Shown: one piece after another, positions 1 through 7,401 of the stretch
Layout: each line of letters opens with the position of its first letter
How positions within the stretch are numbered: the stretch's first letter is position 1
Assembly (NCBI GenBank): GCA_036272815.1
Contig: DATAYA010000142.1
Coordinates: forward strand, 1 to 9,028
Origin: DATAYA01 sp036272815
GTDB lineage: Bacteria; Pseudomonadota; Alphaproteobacteria; Acetobacterales; Acetobacteraceae
Length of the DNA: 9,028 bases
Direction of reading: 5' to 3'
Made by a program: the position numbers and the translations under genes
The notes under the pieces: generated by a model
Told to the model about the DNA's origin: nothing
Databases searched by the model: none
The model's input: the letters and a program-made list of their open reading frames with translations, nothing else

Positions 1-774
1 GTAGGAGAGGATGGCACCCGACGCGCCGACCAGCGCGCCGGTGATGATGAGGGCCAGGTTCTGGATCGTGAAGCCGATGCCGGCGGCCGCCCACCCGGAA
101 TAGCTGTTCAGCATCGAGATCACGACCGGCATGTCCGCCCCGCCGATCGGGATGATGAGCAGGACGCCGAGTACGATCGAGAGCACGGCGATCGGCCAGA
201 ACACGATCTGGCTGCTGGTCGCGACGAACACGACGATCAGCACCAGCGCCAGCGCGCCGAGTGCTGCGTTCAGCATGTGCTGATAGCGGAAAGTGATCGG
301 CGCGCCCTTCATCAGTGCCTGCAGTTTCGCGAACGCGATCAGCGAGCCCGAGAAGGTGATCGCCCCGATTGCGAGCCCGATCGACATCTCGATCAGGCTC
401 TCGACGCGGATATGCCCCGGCGTGCCGATGCCGAACGCCTCCGGCGCATTCAGCGCCGAGGCCGCGACGAACACCGCGGCCAGCCCGACCAGCGAGTGGA
501 ACGCGGCCACGAGCTGCGGCAACGCCGTCATCTGGATGCGGAGTGCGACAAAGACGCCGACGCTGCCGCCGATCACGAGGCCCAGGAAAATGAGGCCGTA
601 GCCGATCCCGGCCATGCCGGCATGCGCGAGCGTCGCGAGGATCGCGATCGCCATGCCGATCATGCCGAAGCGGTTGCCCGCCCGCGACGTCGTCGGGTGC
701 GACAACCCGCGCAGCGCCAGGATGAACAGGATCGCCGCGACGAGATAGAAGACGGCAGTCAGGCTCGCGGACAT
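1..774 (-). CDS. pntB: NAD(P) transhydrogenase subunit beta, N-terminal part (runs off the left edge)
   Basis: Membrane and NADP(H)-binding subunit of the proton-translocating transhydrogenase, which couples inward proton flow to hydride transfer from NADH to NADP+. The 258 visible residues are almost all hydrophobic helices. They carry family hallmarks: LRGLSHP near residues 21-27, PQLVAAFHSLVG with H93 (the counterpart of the conserved membrane histidine, His91 in E. coli beta), and GGADMPVVISMLNSYSGWAA with D214 and N223 (counterparts of Asp213 and Asn222). The sequence stays in register with R. rubrum PntB as I remember it. The NADP-binding domain III would lie beyond position 1. The start is an ATG at 774-772, only 3 bases after the pntAB stop (TAG AGC ATG), so translation is probably coupled. 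No frameshift or missing key residue is visible. The family call is very secure; only completeness is unknown. Confidence 0.97.
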   Translation of the reverse strand, partial: MSASLTAVFYLVAAILFILALRGLSHPTTSRAGNRFGMIGMAIAILATLAHAGMAGIGYGLIFLGLVIGGSVGVFVALRIQMTALPQLVAAFHSLVGLAAVFVAASALNAPEAFGIGTPGHIRVESLIEMSIGLAIGAITFSGSLIAFAKLQALMKGAPITFRYQHMLNAALGALALVLIVVFVATSSQIVFWPIAVLSIVLGVLLIIPIGGADMPVVISMLNSYSGWAAAGIGFTIQNLALIITGALVGASGAILSY

Positions 775-777
775 GCT

Positions 778-1182
778 CTATTTCCGCTCCCGCGGGCGGA
801 ACATCGAAAGCATTCGCTGCGTGACCAGGAAGCCGCCGAAGATGTTGACGCCGGCCAGCGTCACCGCGATGAAGCCGAACGCCCGCGCCCAGCCGCTGTG
901 CGCAAGCCCGGTCGCGAGCATCGCCCCCACGACGATCACCGAGGAAATGGCGTTGGTCACCGCCATCAGCGGCGAATGCAGCGCCGGCGTGACGTTCCAG
1001 ACGACGTAGTAGCCGACGAAGCACGCCATGAGGAACACGGCGAGCAGAAACACGAAAGGCTCGACCGCGCCGGCCACGGCGGGCACCTGGCGCAGCGCGG
1101 CCATCGCGTGCGCGTGGGCCGCCAGCGCCTCGGCGCGGGCGGCGAGGCGGCTCGCTTCTGTCGCGAGCGAGGTGGGGTTCAT
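778..1182 (-). CDS. pntAB: NAD(P) transhydrogenase subunit alpha 2 (membrane part of alpha)
   Basis: Small 134-residue membrane subunit that supplies the alpha-side helices of the proton channel; in E. coli the same segment is fused to the C-terminus of PntA. Residues 1-40 are an Ala-rich polar leader with several His. Three hydrophobic helices follow at about 43-62, 72-92 and 101-120. Hallmarks are VEPFVFLLAVFLMACFVGYYVVW-type helix 1, TPALHSPLMAVTNAISS (residues 65-81) and AGVNIFGGFLVTQRML (110-125). The start ATG (1182-1180) has a strong ribosome binding site, GAGGAG at 1194-1189, six bases upstream. It sits between pntAA and pntB in the usual order. The gene is complete with no odd residues. 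Separate alpha-1 and alpha-2 genes are the common arrangement in Rhodospirillales and other alphaproteobacteria. Confidence 0.95.
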   Translation of the reverse strand: MNPTSLATEASRLAARAEALAAHAHAMAALRQVPAVAGAVEPFVFLLAVFLMACFVGYYVVWNVTPALHSPLMAVTNAISSVIVVGAMLATGLAHSGWARAFGFIAVTLAGVNIFGGFLVTQRMLSMFRPRERK

Positions 1183-1197
1183 CGGGCGCTCCTCACT

Positions 1198-1251
1198 GCG
1201 CGAAAAGACTGGACCGCGCGAAAAGACTGGACCGCGCGAAAGGACTGGCTC
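1198..1251. repeat. Three tandem 18-bp direct repeats between pntAA and pntAB
   Basis: Units are 1198-1215, 1216-1233 and 1234-1251. The first two are identical (GCGCGAAAAGACTGGACC on the plus strand); the third differs at 3 of 18 positions. The array fills nearly all of the pntAA-pntAB gap and its last unit overlaps two bases of the pntAA stop codon. The unit length is a multiple of three. On the minus strand the array is open in the frame that is not pntAA's, reading SFRAVQ repeats, and that frame stops in TGA overlapping the pntAB ATG. The CGCGCG junctions are self-complementary and could pair with each other in RNA. A slippage duplication is the simplest origin. Any role in pntAB translation or RNA stability is inference. 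Confidence 0.9.
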
Positions 1252-2389
1252 ACGCGGCCGCTGCCGGCAGGAAATCCGGATGCACCACGACGCCGTTCCG
1301 CGTCAGCATCACGCCGCGGGCGATCTCGTCCGCTTCCGGCAATTTCGCGACCTTGGCGTCCTTGTCCCAGAACGCGGTCAGGAAGGTGAGCAGGTTCCGC
1401 GCATAGAGGCTGCTCGACGCGACCGCGATCCGGCCGGGCCAGTTGGCATAGCCGAGCACCCGCACGCCGCCCTCCGTCGTGATCGCCTCGCCGGGGACCG
1501 TGGCCTCGCAATTGCCCCCGGCATCTGCGGCGAGGTCCACCACCACGCTGCCGGGCTTCATGCTCGCGACCATCGCATTCGTGACGATCACCGGCGCGCG
1601 GCGGCCCATCACCAGAGCGGTGCAGACCACGATGTCGTTCTTCGCGACCGTCGTCGCCATCAGCTCGGCCTGCTTCTGGCGGAACGCGTCGGTCATCTCG
1701 CGCGCATAGGCGCCGGTCTGGGCGGCCGTCTCCTCATCCTCGACGCCCACGAAGGCGGCACCCAGCGAGCGGATTTCCTCCTTCGCCGCCGGCCGCACGT
1801 CGGTCGCCGAGACGATGGCGCCGAGCCGTCGCGCGGTCGCGATCGCCTGCAGCCCGGCCACGCCTGCGCCGATGACGAAGACGCGCGCGGGCTGTACCGT
1901 GCCGGCCGCCGTCATCATCATCGCGAAGCCACGCTGGAAGGCGCCGGCCGCCTCGATCACGCCGCGATAGCCGGCGAGGTTTGCCTGGCTCGACAGTACG
2001 TCCATCGCCTGCGCGCGCGTGATCCGCGGCAGCAGCTCCATCGCCGCCACGTCTATTCCCGCCTCGGCCAGCCCGGGAACCAGCGCCGGATCGGAATGCG
2101 CGCCGGCGACGCACACCAGCAGCGCCCCGCGCGGGATCAGCGCCCGCTCGGCCGGTTCCGGCATCTGCACCGCCAACACGATCCCGGCGCCCGCGAGCGC
2201 CGTCGCCGCATCGGGCACAATCTCCGCACCGGCGGCCGCGAACTCCGCGTCGGGGATCGCGGCATGGGCGCCCGCGCTGGCCTCGACCGCGACCGTCAGG
2301 CCGAGACCGATCAGCTTGCGCACGGTCTCTGGCGTCGCGGCCACGCGCGTCTCCGCGGGGCGTCGCTCCTTCAGCACAGCAAGACGCAT
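1250..2389 (-). CDS. pntAA: NAD(P) transhydrogenase subunit alpha 1 (NAD(H)-binding domain I)
   Basis: Soluble, peripheral NAD(H)-binding subunit of the transhydrogenase, 379 residues, close to the 384 of R. rubrum. The N-terminus MRLAVLKERRPAETRVAATP is the family signature shared with alanine dehydrogenase. PRITRAQAMDVLSSQANLAGY (from residue 121) holds the conserved loop residues R122, Q127 and D130 that contact the nicotinamide site. The Rossmann motif GAGVAG is at 174-179, followed by RRLGAIVSATDVRPAAKEE. The later stretch with KPGSVVVDLAADAGGNCE and the NLLTFLT region near the C-terminus also matches. The reading frame extends upstream to 2437, but the ATG at 2389 is preferred: it has an AGAGGGGGG ribosome binding site seven bases upstream, and family proteins begin at exactly this residue. 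It lies 81 bases downstream of the kinase gene and 67 bases before pntAB. Confidence 0.96.
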   Translation of the reverse strand: MRLAVLKERRPAETRVAATPETVRKLIGLGLTVAVEASAGAHAAIPDAEFAAAGAEIVPDAATALAGAGIVLAVQMPEPAERALIPRGALLVCVAGAHSDPALVPGLAEAGIDVAAMELLPRITRAQAMDVLSSQANLAGYRGVIEAAGAFQRGFAMMMTAAGTVQPARVFVIGAGVAGLQAIATARRLGAIVSATDVRPAAKEEIRSLGAAFVGVEDEETAAQTGAYAREMTDAFRQKQAELMATTVAKNDIVVCTALVMGRRAPVIVTNAMVASMKPGSVVVDLAADAGGNCEATVPGEAITTEGGVRVLGYANWPGRIAVASSSLYARNLLTFLTAFWDKDAKVAKLPEADEIARGVMLTRNGVVVHPDFLPAAAA

Positions 2390-2396
2390 CAGCCCG

Positions 2397-2405
2397 CCCC
2401 CCTCT
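2397..2405 (-). promoter_or_regulatory. Ribosome binding site that decides the pntAA start
   Basis: On the minus strand the purine run AGAGGGGGG ends seven bases before the ATG at 2389. It supports this start over the upstream in-frame ATG at 2437, which would add 16 residues with no counterpart in the family. Confidence 0.6.
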
Positions 2406-2453
2406 GTCGCGACCCGACCGTTCCCGTTACGCGGCAATCGTGCCGGAGCGCAA

Positions 2454-2469
2454 GTGCGCCGTCGCGCAC
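2454..2469 (-). other. Stem-loop directly after the kinase gene stop codon
   Basis: GTGCGC (2454-2459) and GCGCAC (2464-2469) form a perfect 6-bp stem with a 4-base loop, beginning about one base past the TGA of the kinase gene. There is no T run after it, so it is not a classical intrinsic terminator. It could stabilise the upstream message end or partly separate the pepF-kinase part from the pnt part. Short GC stems occur by chance in DNA this GC-rich. I saw no convincing promoter between it and pntAA. Confidence 0.4.
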
Positions 2470-2470
2470 C

Positions 2471-3832
2471 TCACGCCGCCTTCGGCACCCCCGCCTGTTC
2501 CAACGCCTGCGCCTGCCGCGCCGCCAGTTGCTCGGTGTCGAAATCCTCGATCAGCTTCATGAACATCCGGTGCCAGTTCAGTTCCGCCCCGAGCCGGACG
2601 AAGACGCTGCCGAGCCCGATCGCGGAGCGGTCCATCAGCACGAACTCGCGCGGCGGCCGCACGCCGCCGGTGCGCTTGAGGCCGGCATGGACGCGCTCCG
2701 CAACCCTGCGGCCGTATTGCGGATCGTTGGTCTCCTGGATCGCGCGCGGCCGGTCCTGCAATAGCGGCTCGTAGAGGAACCGCGCCCACTGATTCAGCAC
2801 CGCCATCTTCTCGCGCGAGAGATTGACGAAGCCCCAGGTCGTGTAGGCGTGGTGCGCCTTGTCATCGTCGCTGTCGCGCACCGCCTCGTAGAGGTCGATC
2901 ACGCCGCGGATGAACTTCGCGCCGAACACGCGGATCGCGCCGAAATCCAGCAGGTTCATGCCGTCGTCGGCGCGCACCTGGTAGTTGCCAAGATGCGGGT
3001 CGCCGTGGATCACGCCGTAGCGATAGAGCGGCACGTACCACGCCTGAAACAGTGCCTCGGCAATGCGGTTGCGCTCCGCCTGGCTCGGCTGCTCGCGCAG
3101 CCGATCGGCAATCGCGCGGCCGTCGAGCCAGCTCATCGTCAGCAGCCGCCGCGTCGAGAGTTCCGTGACCGGCTCGGGCACGCTCACCTGCGGGGCGTCC
3201 GACAGCATGATGCCGTAGAGGCGCATCTGGGACGCCTCGCGCTGGTAATCCAGTTCCTCGCGCAGGCGCTCGCTCAACTCGGTGTAGATGTCCTCGTTCT
3301 GGATCGCGCTGTCCATCCGGTGATAGAGCGCCATCGCGTAGCGGAGCTGCCGCAGGTCGGCCTCCACCGTGCTCGCCATGTTCGGATACTGCAACTTGCA
3401 GGCGACGCGGCTGCCGTCGTGCAGCGTCGCACGATGCACCTGCCCGAGGCTCGCCGCAGCCGCCGCTTCGTGCTCGAAGCCGGCGAAGCGCGCCTCCCAG
3501 CCGGCACCCAGCTCGTTCGCCATCCGGCGGCGCACGAAGGGCCAGCCCATCGCCGGCGCATTCGCCTGCAACTGCGCCAGTTCCTCGGCATATTCCGGCG
3601 GCAGCGCATCGGGCACCGTCGACAGGAATTGGGCGACCTTCATCAGCGGGCCCTTCAGCTGGCCGAGGACGGCCCGCAGGTTCTCCGCGTCGGCGCCGCG
3701 ATTGCCGCGCGTGCCGAACACGCGCGCGCCGGCCACGCGCGCCGCGATCCCGCCCACCGCACCCGAAGTCCGTGCCATGCGCCGCAGCTCGCCGAACAGG
3801 CTGGCGGCTTCGGGGTTCGGTTCCTGCGCCAT
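2471..3832 (-). CDS. ABC1/AarF/UbiB-family atypical kinase (ADCK-like)
   Basis: A 453-residue protein of the UbiB/COQ8 protein-kinase-like superfamily, whose members support ubiquinone synthesis or lipid/quinone handling at the membrane, probably through ATPase activity. Motifs in order: KGPLMKVAQFLS with a KVAQ variant of the diagnostic KxGQ motif (K65-Q68); an Ala-rich loop AAAAASLGQVH (123-133) replacing the usual kinase P-loop; the ATP-contact lysine K146 in RVACKLQYP; EELDYQREA; the catalytic loop HGDPHLGN (276-283, D278, N283); and the metal-binding DFG (296-298). No clear C-terminal membrane helix is visible, unlike E. coli UbiB, and the protein is about 90 residues shorter. The ATG overlaps the pepF stop by one base (TGATG), with GGAA just upstream, so the two are translationally coupled. 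It may be a second ABC1 paralogue and not the true ubiB, so I leave the symbol blank. Confidence 0.93.
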   Translation of the reverse strand: MAQEPNPEAASLFGELRRMARTSGAVGGIAARVAGARVFGTRGNRGADAENLRAVLGQLKGPLMKVAQFLSTVPDALPPEYAEELAQLQANAPAMGWPFVRRRMANELGAGWEARFAGFEHEAAAAASLGQVHRATLHDGSRVACKLQYPNMASTVEADLRQLRYAMALYHRMDSAIQNEDIYTELSERLREELDYQREASQMRLYGIMLSDAPQVSVPEPVTELSTRRLLTMSWLDGRAIADRLREQPSQAERNRIAEALFQAWYVPLYRYGVIHGDPHLGNYQVRADDGMNLLDFGAIRVFGAKFIRGVIDLYEAVRDSDDDKAHHAYTTWGFVNLSREKMAVLNQWARFLYEPLLQDRPRAIQETNDPQYGRRVAERVHAGLKRTGGVRPPREFVLMDRSAIGLGSVFVRLGAELNWHRMFMKLIEDFDTEQLAARQAQALEQAGVPKAA

Positions 3833-5646
3833 CAGGCGCGTTCCAGTTCGTCGATGAAGCCCGCGATGACGTCGAGCCCCTTCTTCCAGAACGCTGGATC
3901 GGAGGCGTCAAGCCCGAACGGCGCCAGCAGCTCCCGATGCCGTCGCGTGCCGCCGGCGCGCAGCATGTCGAGATACTTCGCCGCGAACCCGGGATGTCCG
4001 TCGCGGAATACACCGTAGAGCGCGTTCACCAGGCAATCGCCGAAGGCGTAGGCGTAGACATAGAACGGCGAGTGAACGAAGTGCGGCACATAGGACCAGA
4101 ACGCCGCGTATTCCGGCGAAAACTCGAAGGCCGGCCCGAGGCTCTCGCGCTGCACGTCGAGCCAGATTTCGCCGATCCGCTCCGGCACCAACTCGCCGCC
4201 GCGGCGTGCGTCATGAAGCCGTGTCTCGAACTGATAGAACGCGATCTGGCGGACCACCGTGTTCAGCATGTCCTCGACCTTGGCCGCCAGCATTATCCGC
4301 CGCCGCCTGGGGTCGGTCTCGGCATCGAGCAACGCCCGGAACGTCAGCATCTCGCCGAACACGCTTGCGGTCTCGGCCAGCGTCAGCGGCGTGCTCGAGA
4401 GCAGATACCCCTGGTCGGCTGCCAGCACCTGATGCACGCCGTGGCCGAGTTCATGCGCGAGCGTCATCACGTCGCGGGTGCGGCCGTGATAGTTGAGCAG
4501 GATGTAGGGATGCGCCGAAGGCACCGTCGGATGCGCAAACGCGCCGCCTGCCTTGCCCGGCCGCAGCGCCGCGTCGATCCATGGTGCGGCGAAGAACCGT
4601 TCTCCGATCGCCGCCATCTCCGGCGAGAATCCGCGGTAGGCGCCGAGCACGCGCGTCCGTGCCTCGTCCCAGCCGACGACGCGATCGTCGTCGTCCGGCA
4701 GCGGTGCGTTGCGGTCCCAGTGCTGCAGCTTCGGCAGCCCGAGCCACTTCGCCTTGAGCGCATAATAGCGGTGCGAGAGGCGCGGATAGTCGGCCGTGAC
4801 CGCCGAGACCAGCGCGTCCACCACCTCGTCCGCGACCATGTTCGAGCGGTTGCGGTAGCTGCCGGGGCGCGGGTAGCGCCGCCACGTATCGGAAATCTCC
4901 TTGTCTTTGGCGAGCGTGTTGGTGATGAGCGAGAACAGCTTGATGCGGTCGCCGAAAGCCGCCCCGATGGCGCGGCCGGCGGCCTCGCGCACGGCGCGAT
5001 CGCCGTCGGAGAGCTTGTTGAGCACGTCGCTCACCGTCAGCGACGCGTCGCCCATCGGGATGCGCATCCCCGCCAGCGTCTCGTCGAACAGCCGCGACCA
5101 CGCCGAGCGGCCGGTGACCTCCTTCTCGTGCAGCAATTTTTCCAGCTCGTCGGAAAGCTGATGCGGGCGGAAGACGCGCAGGTCGCGCAGCCAGGGACGG
5201 TAGCGGGCGAGGCCGGGATCGGCGAGTTTCTGTTCGAGCGTCGCGTCGTCCAGCCGGTTTATCTCCAGTGTGAAGAAGATCAGGTCGGAGCTGATCGTGG
5301 TCACGCGCTCGGTGATGCTCTGATAAAACCGGGCGATCTCGGCGTCGGTCGCATCGGCGCTGAACAGCAGCCCGGCATAGGAGACAAGTCGCCCGAGCAC
5401 CTCGTCGATCCGCTCGTATTCCGCGATCGCGGCAGCAAGCTCCGCGCCCGGCAACCCCGAGAGCCGGCCGGCGACGCGGGCAGCGAAGGCGCTCGCGTCG
5501 GCTGCGGCAACCTCGATGTCGGCCGCGAGGCGTGAGCTGTCGGAGGCGGGGTATAGATCTGAGAGGTCCCAGGACGGGAGCGCGCCCGTCTCCTGGGCCG
5601 CTCCTGGCGCGGGTGCGTCGGGGCTGCGCGGGCCGTCTCGGTGCAT
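3832..5646 (-). CDS. pepF: Oligoendopeptidase F, M3 family zinc metallopeptidase
   Basis: A cytoplasmic-type zinc endopeptidase of 604 residues, the usual PepF length, that cleaves short peptides. The zinc site is HELGH at 398-402 (ligands H398 and H402, catalytic E399) with the third ligand E425 in LAETASVFGE. Other family features are the LPSWDLSDLYP start of the N-terminal oligopeptidase F region (about 24-34), HPYILLNYHGR shortly before the zinc site, and the C-terminal HSPFYVYAYAFG block with its substrate-binding His and Tyr. No signal peptide is seen; the first 23 residues are polar and Pro/Ala-rich. The ATG at 5646 has a modest AGGA about ten bases upstream. It is the first gene of the minus-strand run and its TGA overlaps the kinase ATG. 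The linkage to ABC1 and pnt genes does not itself explain its substrate. Confidence 0.95.
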   Translation of the reverse strand: MHRDGPRSPDAPAPGAAQETGALPSWDLSDLYPASDSSRLAADIEVAAADASAFAARVAGRLSGLPGAELAAAIAEYERIDEVLGRLVSYAGLLFSADATDAEIARFYQSITERVTTISSDLIFFTLEINRLDDATLEQKLADPGLARYRPWLRDLRVFRPHQLSDELEKLLHEKEVTGRSAWSRLFDETLAGMRIPMGDASLTVSDVLNKLSDGDRAVREAAGRAIGAAFGDRIKLFSLITNTLAKDKEISDTWRRYPRPGSYRNRSNMVADEVVDALVSAVTADYPRLSHRYYALKAKWLGLPKLQHWDRNAPLPDDDDRVVGWDEARTRVLGAYRGFSPEMAAIGERFFAAPWIDAALRPGKAGGAFAHPTVPSAHPYILLNYHGRTRDVMTLAHELGHGVHQVLAADQGYLLSSTPLTLAETASVFGEMLTFRALLDAETDPRRRRIMLAAKVEDMLNTVVRQIAFYQFETRLHDARRGGELVPERIGEIWLDVQRESLGPAFEFSPEYAAFWSYVPHFVHSPFYVYAYAFGDCLVNALYGVFRDGHPGFAAKYLDMLRAGGTRRHRELLAPFGLDASDPAFWKKGLDVIAGFIDELERA

Positions 5647-5681
5647 TGCGGGCGGGTCCTATGACGAAATCGTGCTGCATG

Positions 5682-5708
5682 ATTTAAGGACGCGGGCGGA
5701 CAGGTCAA
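5682..5708 (-). promoter_or_regulatory. Candidate sigma-70-type promoter for the pepF-kinase-pnt operon
   Basis: Read on the minus strand, TTGACC (5708-5703, five of six matches to the -35 consensus) is followed after 15 bases by TTAAAT (5687-5682, four of six for -10); a 16-base reading with TAAATC is also possible. This AT-containing patch stands out in the GC-rich 75-base divergent region. It would leave a leader of about 30 bases before the pepF ATG. The spacing is short, so this is a moderate call. I found no matching promoter for the plus-strand ligase gene in the same gap. Confidence 0.4.
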
Positions 5709-5721
5709 AGGGCGGGCTTGA

Positions 5722-7401
5722 GTGGAGGCATATCCGGAGCATCCGAACCTCGCGGCGATGATGTTCGCCTGTGCCCGAACATGGCCGGACCGGACCGCCT
5801 TCCGCGCGTTCCGCGACGGCGCGTGGCAGGCGACAGACTGGGCCGAATTCGCCCGCGCGGCGGCCAGCCTCGCGCGGGGATTGGCGGCGCGCGGCCTGCG
5901 GCCCGGCGATCGCGTGGTGGTCGTCGCCGAGAACCGGCCGGAGGTGTCGATCGCCGAGACCGCGCTGATGGCTATCCGCGCCGTGCCGGTGCCCGCCTAT
6001 GTCACCAACACGGTCGAGGACCACGCCCACCTGCTGCACGATTCCGGCGCTCGCGCCGCGATCGTCTCGACGCCCCTGCTGGCCGCGCGGCTGCGCGAGG
6101 CAGGTGCGCGCGCGCGCGGGCTCGACCTGCTCGTGGCGATGGACGCGCCGCGTCCGGGTGAGGTGGCCTACGCGGCGCTGGCCTCCGACCCCGCGCCGCC
6201 GGACGACGTGGCGGCGATGGCGGCCGGCATCTCGCCGGAGACGCTCGCCTGCCTGATCTACACCTCCGGCACCGGCGGCGCGCCGCGCGGAGTGGCATTG
6301 CCGCACCGCTCCTTGCTCGCCAATTGCCGCGGCTCCTTCGCGCTGCTGCGGCCGCTGCTGCGGCCCGGGCGCGAGGTCTATCTCTCGTTCCTGCCGATGT
6401 CGCACGCCTACGAGCATCTCGTCGGCCTGTTTTTCCTGCCGAGCCTGGGCACGGAGATCGTTTGCGCCCGCGGGGTCGAGCACCTCGCCGCCGACATGAT
6501 GGCGGTCCGGCCGACCATCATGACCGTGGTGCCGCGGGTGCTGGAGGTGATCCGCGCCCGCACGCTGAGCCAGATCGCGCGCCAGCCGGCGTGGCGCCGG
6601 ACACTGTTCGAGAAGGCGCTCGCGGTGGGGCTGCGGCGCGTGGAGGGACGGCCGGGGATTGCCGACCGGCTGGCGGGTCCGCTGCTAGACCGGCTTGTCG
6701 CTGCGGAGGTGCGGGCGCGTTTCGGCGGCCGGTTCCGCGCGGCGATGTGCGGCGGCGCGCGGCTGGAGCCGGAAGTCGGGCAGTTCTTCCGCGCGCTCGG
6801 GATGCACGTCATGCAGGGCTATGGCCAGAGCGAGGCCGGCCCGGTCATCAGCGCCAACCCGCCGGGCGCGACGCGGATCGAGACCGTTGGCCGGCCGCTC
6901 GCAGGGGTTGACCTGCGCATCGCCGAGGATGGCGAGATCCTGGTGCGCGGCGACCTCGTGATGGACGGCTACTGGCGCGATCCGGCCGCGACCGCTGCGG
7001 TGCTGCGCGACGGCTGGCTGCACACCGGCGACATCGGCGCGCTCGATGCCGACGGCTATCTCTCCATCACCGACCGCAAGCGCGACATCATCGTGCTCTC
7101 GGGCGGCGAGAATGTCTCGCCCGCGCGGGTGGAGGGGATGTTGATGGCCGAGCCAGAGATCGCCCAGGCGGTCGTGTCGGGCGAGGGCTCGTCCGGCCTG
7201 ACGGCGCTCGTGGTCCCGGCGGAGGGTGCGGACGAGGTGGCGGTCGCGGTCGCGGTCACCCGGGCGAACAAGCGCCTGGCCATTGCCGAGCGGGTGCGGC
7301 GGCACCGGATCGTTGCCCCGTTCACGCAGGAGAACGGCCTGCTCACGGCGACCCAGAAGATCCGGCGCCGGTTGGTGCTGGAGCGCGAGGCGGCGGGGTA
7401 G
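5722..7401 (+). CDS. AMP-forming acyl-CoA synthetase (long-chain fatty-acid CoA ligase type)
   Basis: Activates a fatty acid with ATP to an acyl-adenylate and then to acyl-CoA, feeding beta-oxidation or lipid synthesis. It has 559 residues. The ANL-superfamily motifs are in order: phosphate loop YTSGTGGAPRG (180-190, with Arg where Lys is usual), FLPMSHAYEHLVG, A5 motif GYGQSE (366-371), GWLHTGD (431-437), hinge DRKRD (451-455) with SGGENVSP, and the C-terminal catalytic lysine K546 in TATQKIRR. The FLPMSHAYEH block and the ENGLLT-TQK end fit the long-chain (FAA1-like) branch, but the chain length accepted cannot be read from this. The start is GTG at 5722: an in-frame TGA lies immediately upstream at 5719, and a purine-rich AAAGGGCGGG precedes it. 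The next ATGs (5758, 5761) would cut into the conserved N-terminal PNLAAMMF region. The C-terminal domain is short after the hinge (about 105 residues) and includes a VAVAVAV stretch. It is divergent from pepF and convergent with yqgE. Confidence 0.93.
   Translation: MEAYPEHPNLAAMMFACARTWPDRTAFRAFRDGAWQATDWAEFARAAASLARGLAARGLRPGDRVVVVAENRPEVSIAETALMAIRAVPVPAYVTNTVEDHAHLLHDSGARAAIVSTPLLAARLREAGARARGLDLLVAMDAPRPGEVAYAALASDPAPPDDVAAMAAGISPETLACLIYTSGTGGAPRGVALPHRSLLANCRGSFALLRPLLRPGREVYLSFLPMSHAYEHLVGLFFLPSLGTEIVCARGVEHLAADMMAVRPTIMTVVPRVLEVIRARTLSQIARQPAWRRTLFEKALAVGLRRVEGRPGIADRLAGPLLDRLVAAEVRARFGGRFRAAMCGGARLEPEVGQFFRALGMHVMQGYGQSEAGPVISANPPGATRIETVGRPLAGVDLRIAEDGEILVRGDLVMDGYWRDPAATAAVLRDGWLHTGDIGALDADGYLSITDRKRDIIVLSGGENVSPARVEGMLMAEPEIAQAVVSGEGSSGLTALVVPAEGADEVAVAVAVTRANKRLAIAERVRRHRIVAPFTQENGLLTATQKIRRRLVLEREAAG

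Noticed and set aside
1198..1251. CRISPR-like array
   Set aside because: The repeats are contiguous with no spacers, only 18 bp long, and no cas genes are present.
277..1389. Plus-strand open frame of 370 codons over pntB and pntAB
   Set aside because: It is antisense to two recognisable membrane subunits. Its product is low-complexity, Arg/Asp/His-rich, and includes the 18-bp repeats read through.
2390..2437. Upstream extension of pntAA to the ATG at 2437
   Set aside because: The extra 16 residues do not resemble the family, while the ATG at 2389 has a good ribosome binding site and starts at the conserved first residue.
2390..2470. Independent promoter for pntAA (TTGCGC then a GTAACG/CGTAAC region)
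   Set aside because: The -10 match is at most three of six. It is not distinguishable from background in this composition.
1028..2764. Long plus-strand open frame of 578 codons opposite pntAA and the kinase gene
   Set aside because: It is antisense to clearly recognised genes, Arg/His-rich without any motif, and typical of the spurious open frames that GC-rich codon bias creates.
3772..5535. Plus-strand open frame of 587 codons opposite pepF
   Set aside because: It mirrors almost the whole of pepF, has shadow-like Arg/His/Val composition, no family motif and no ribosome binding site. PepF on the other strand has an intact zinc site.
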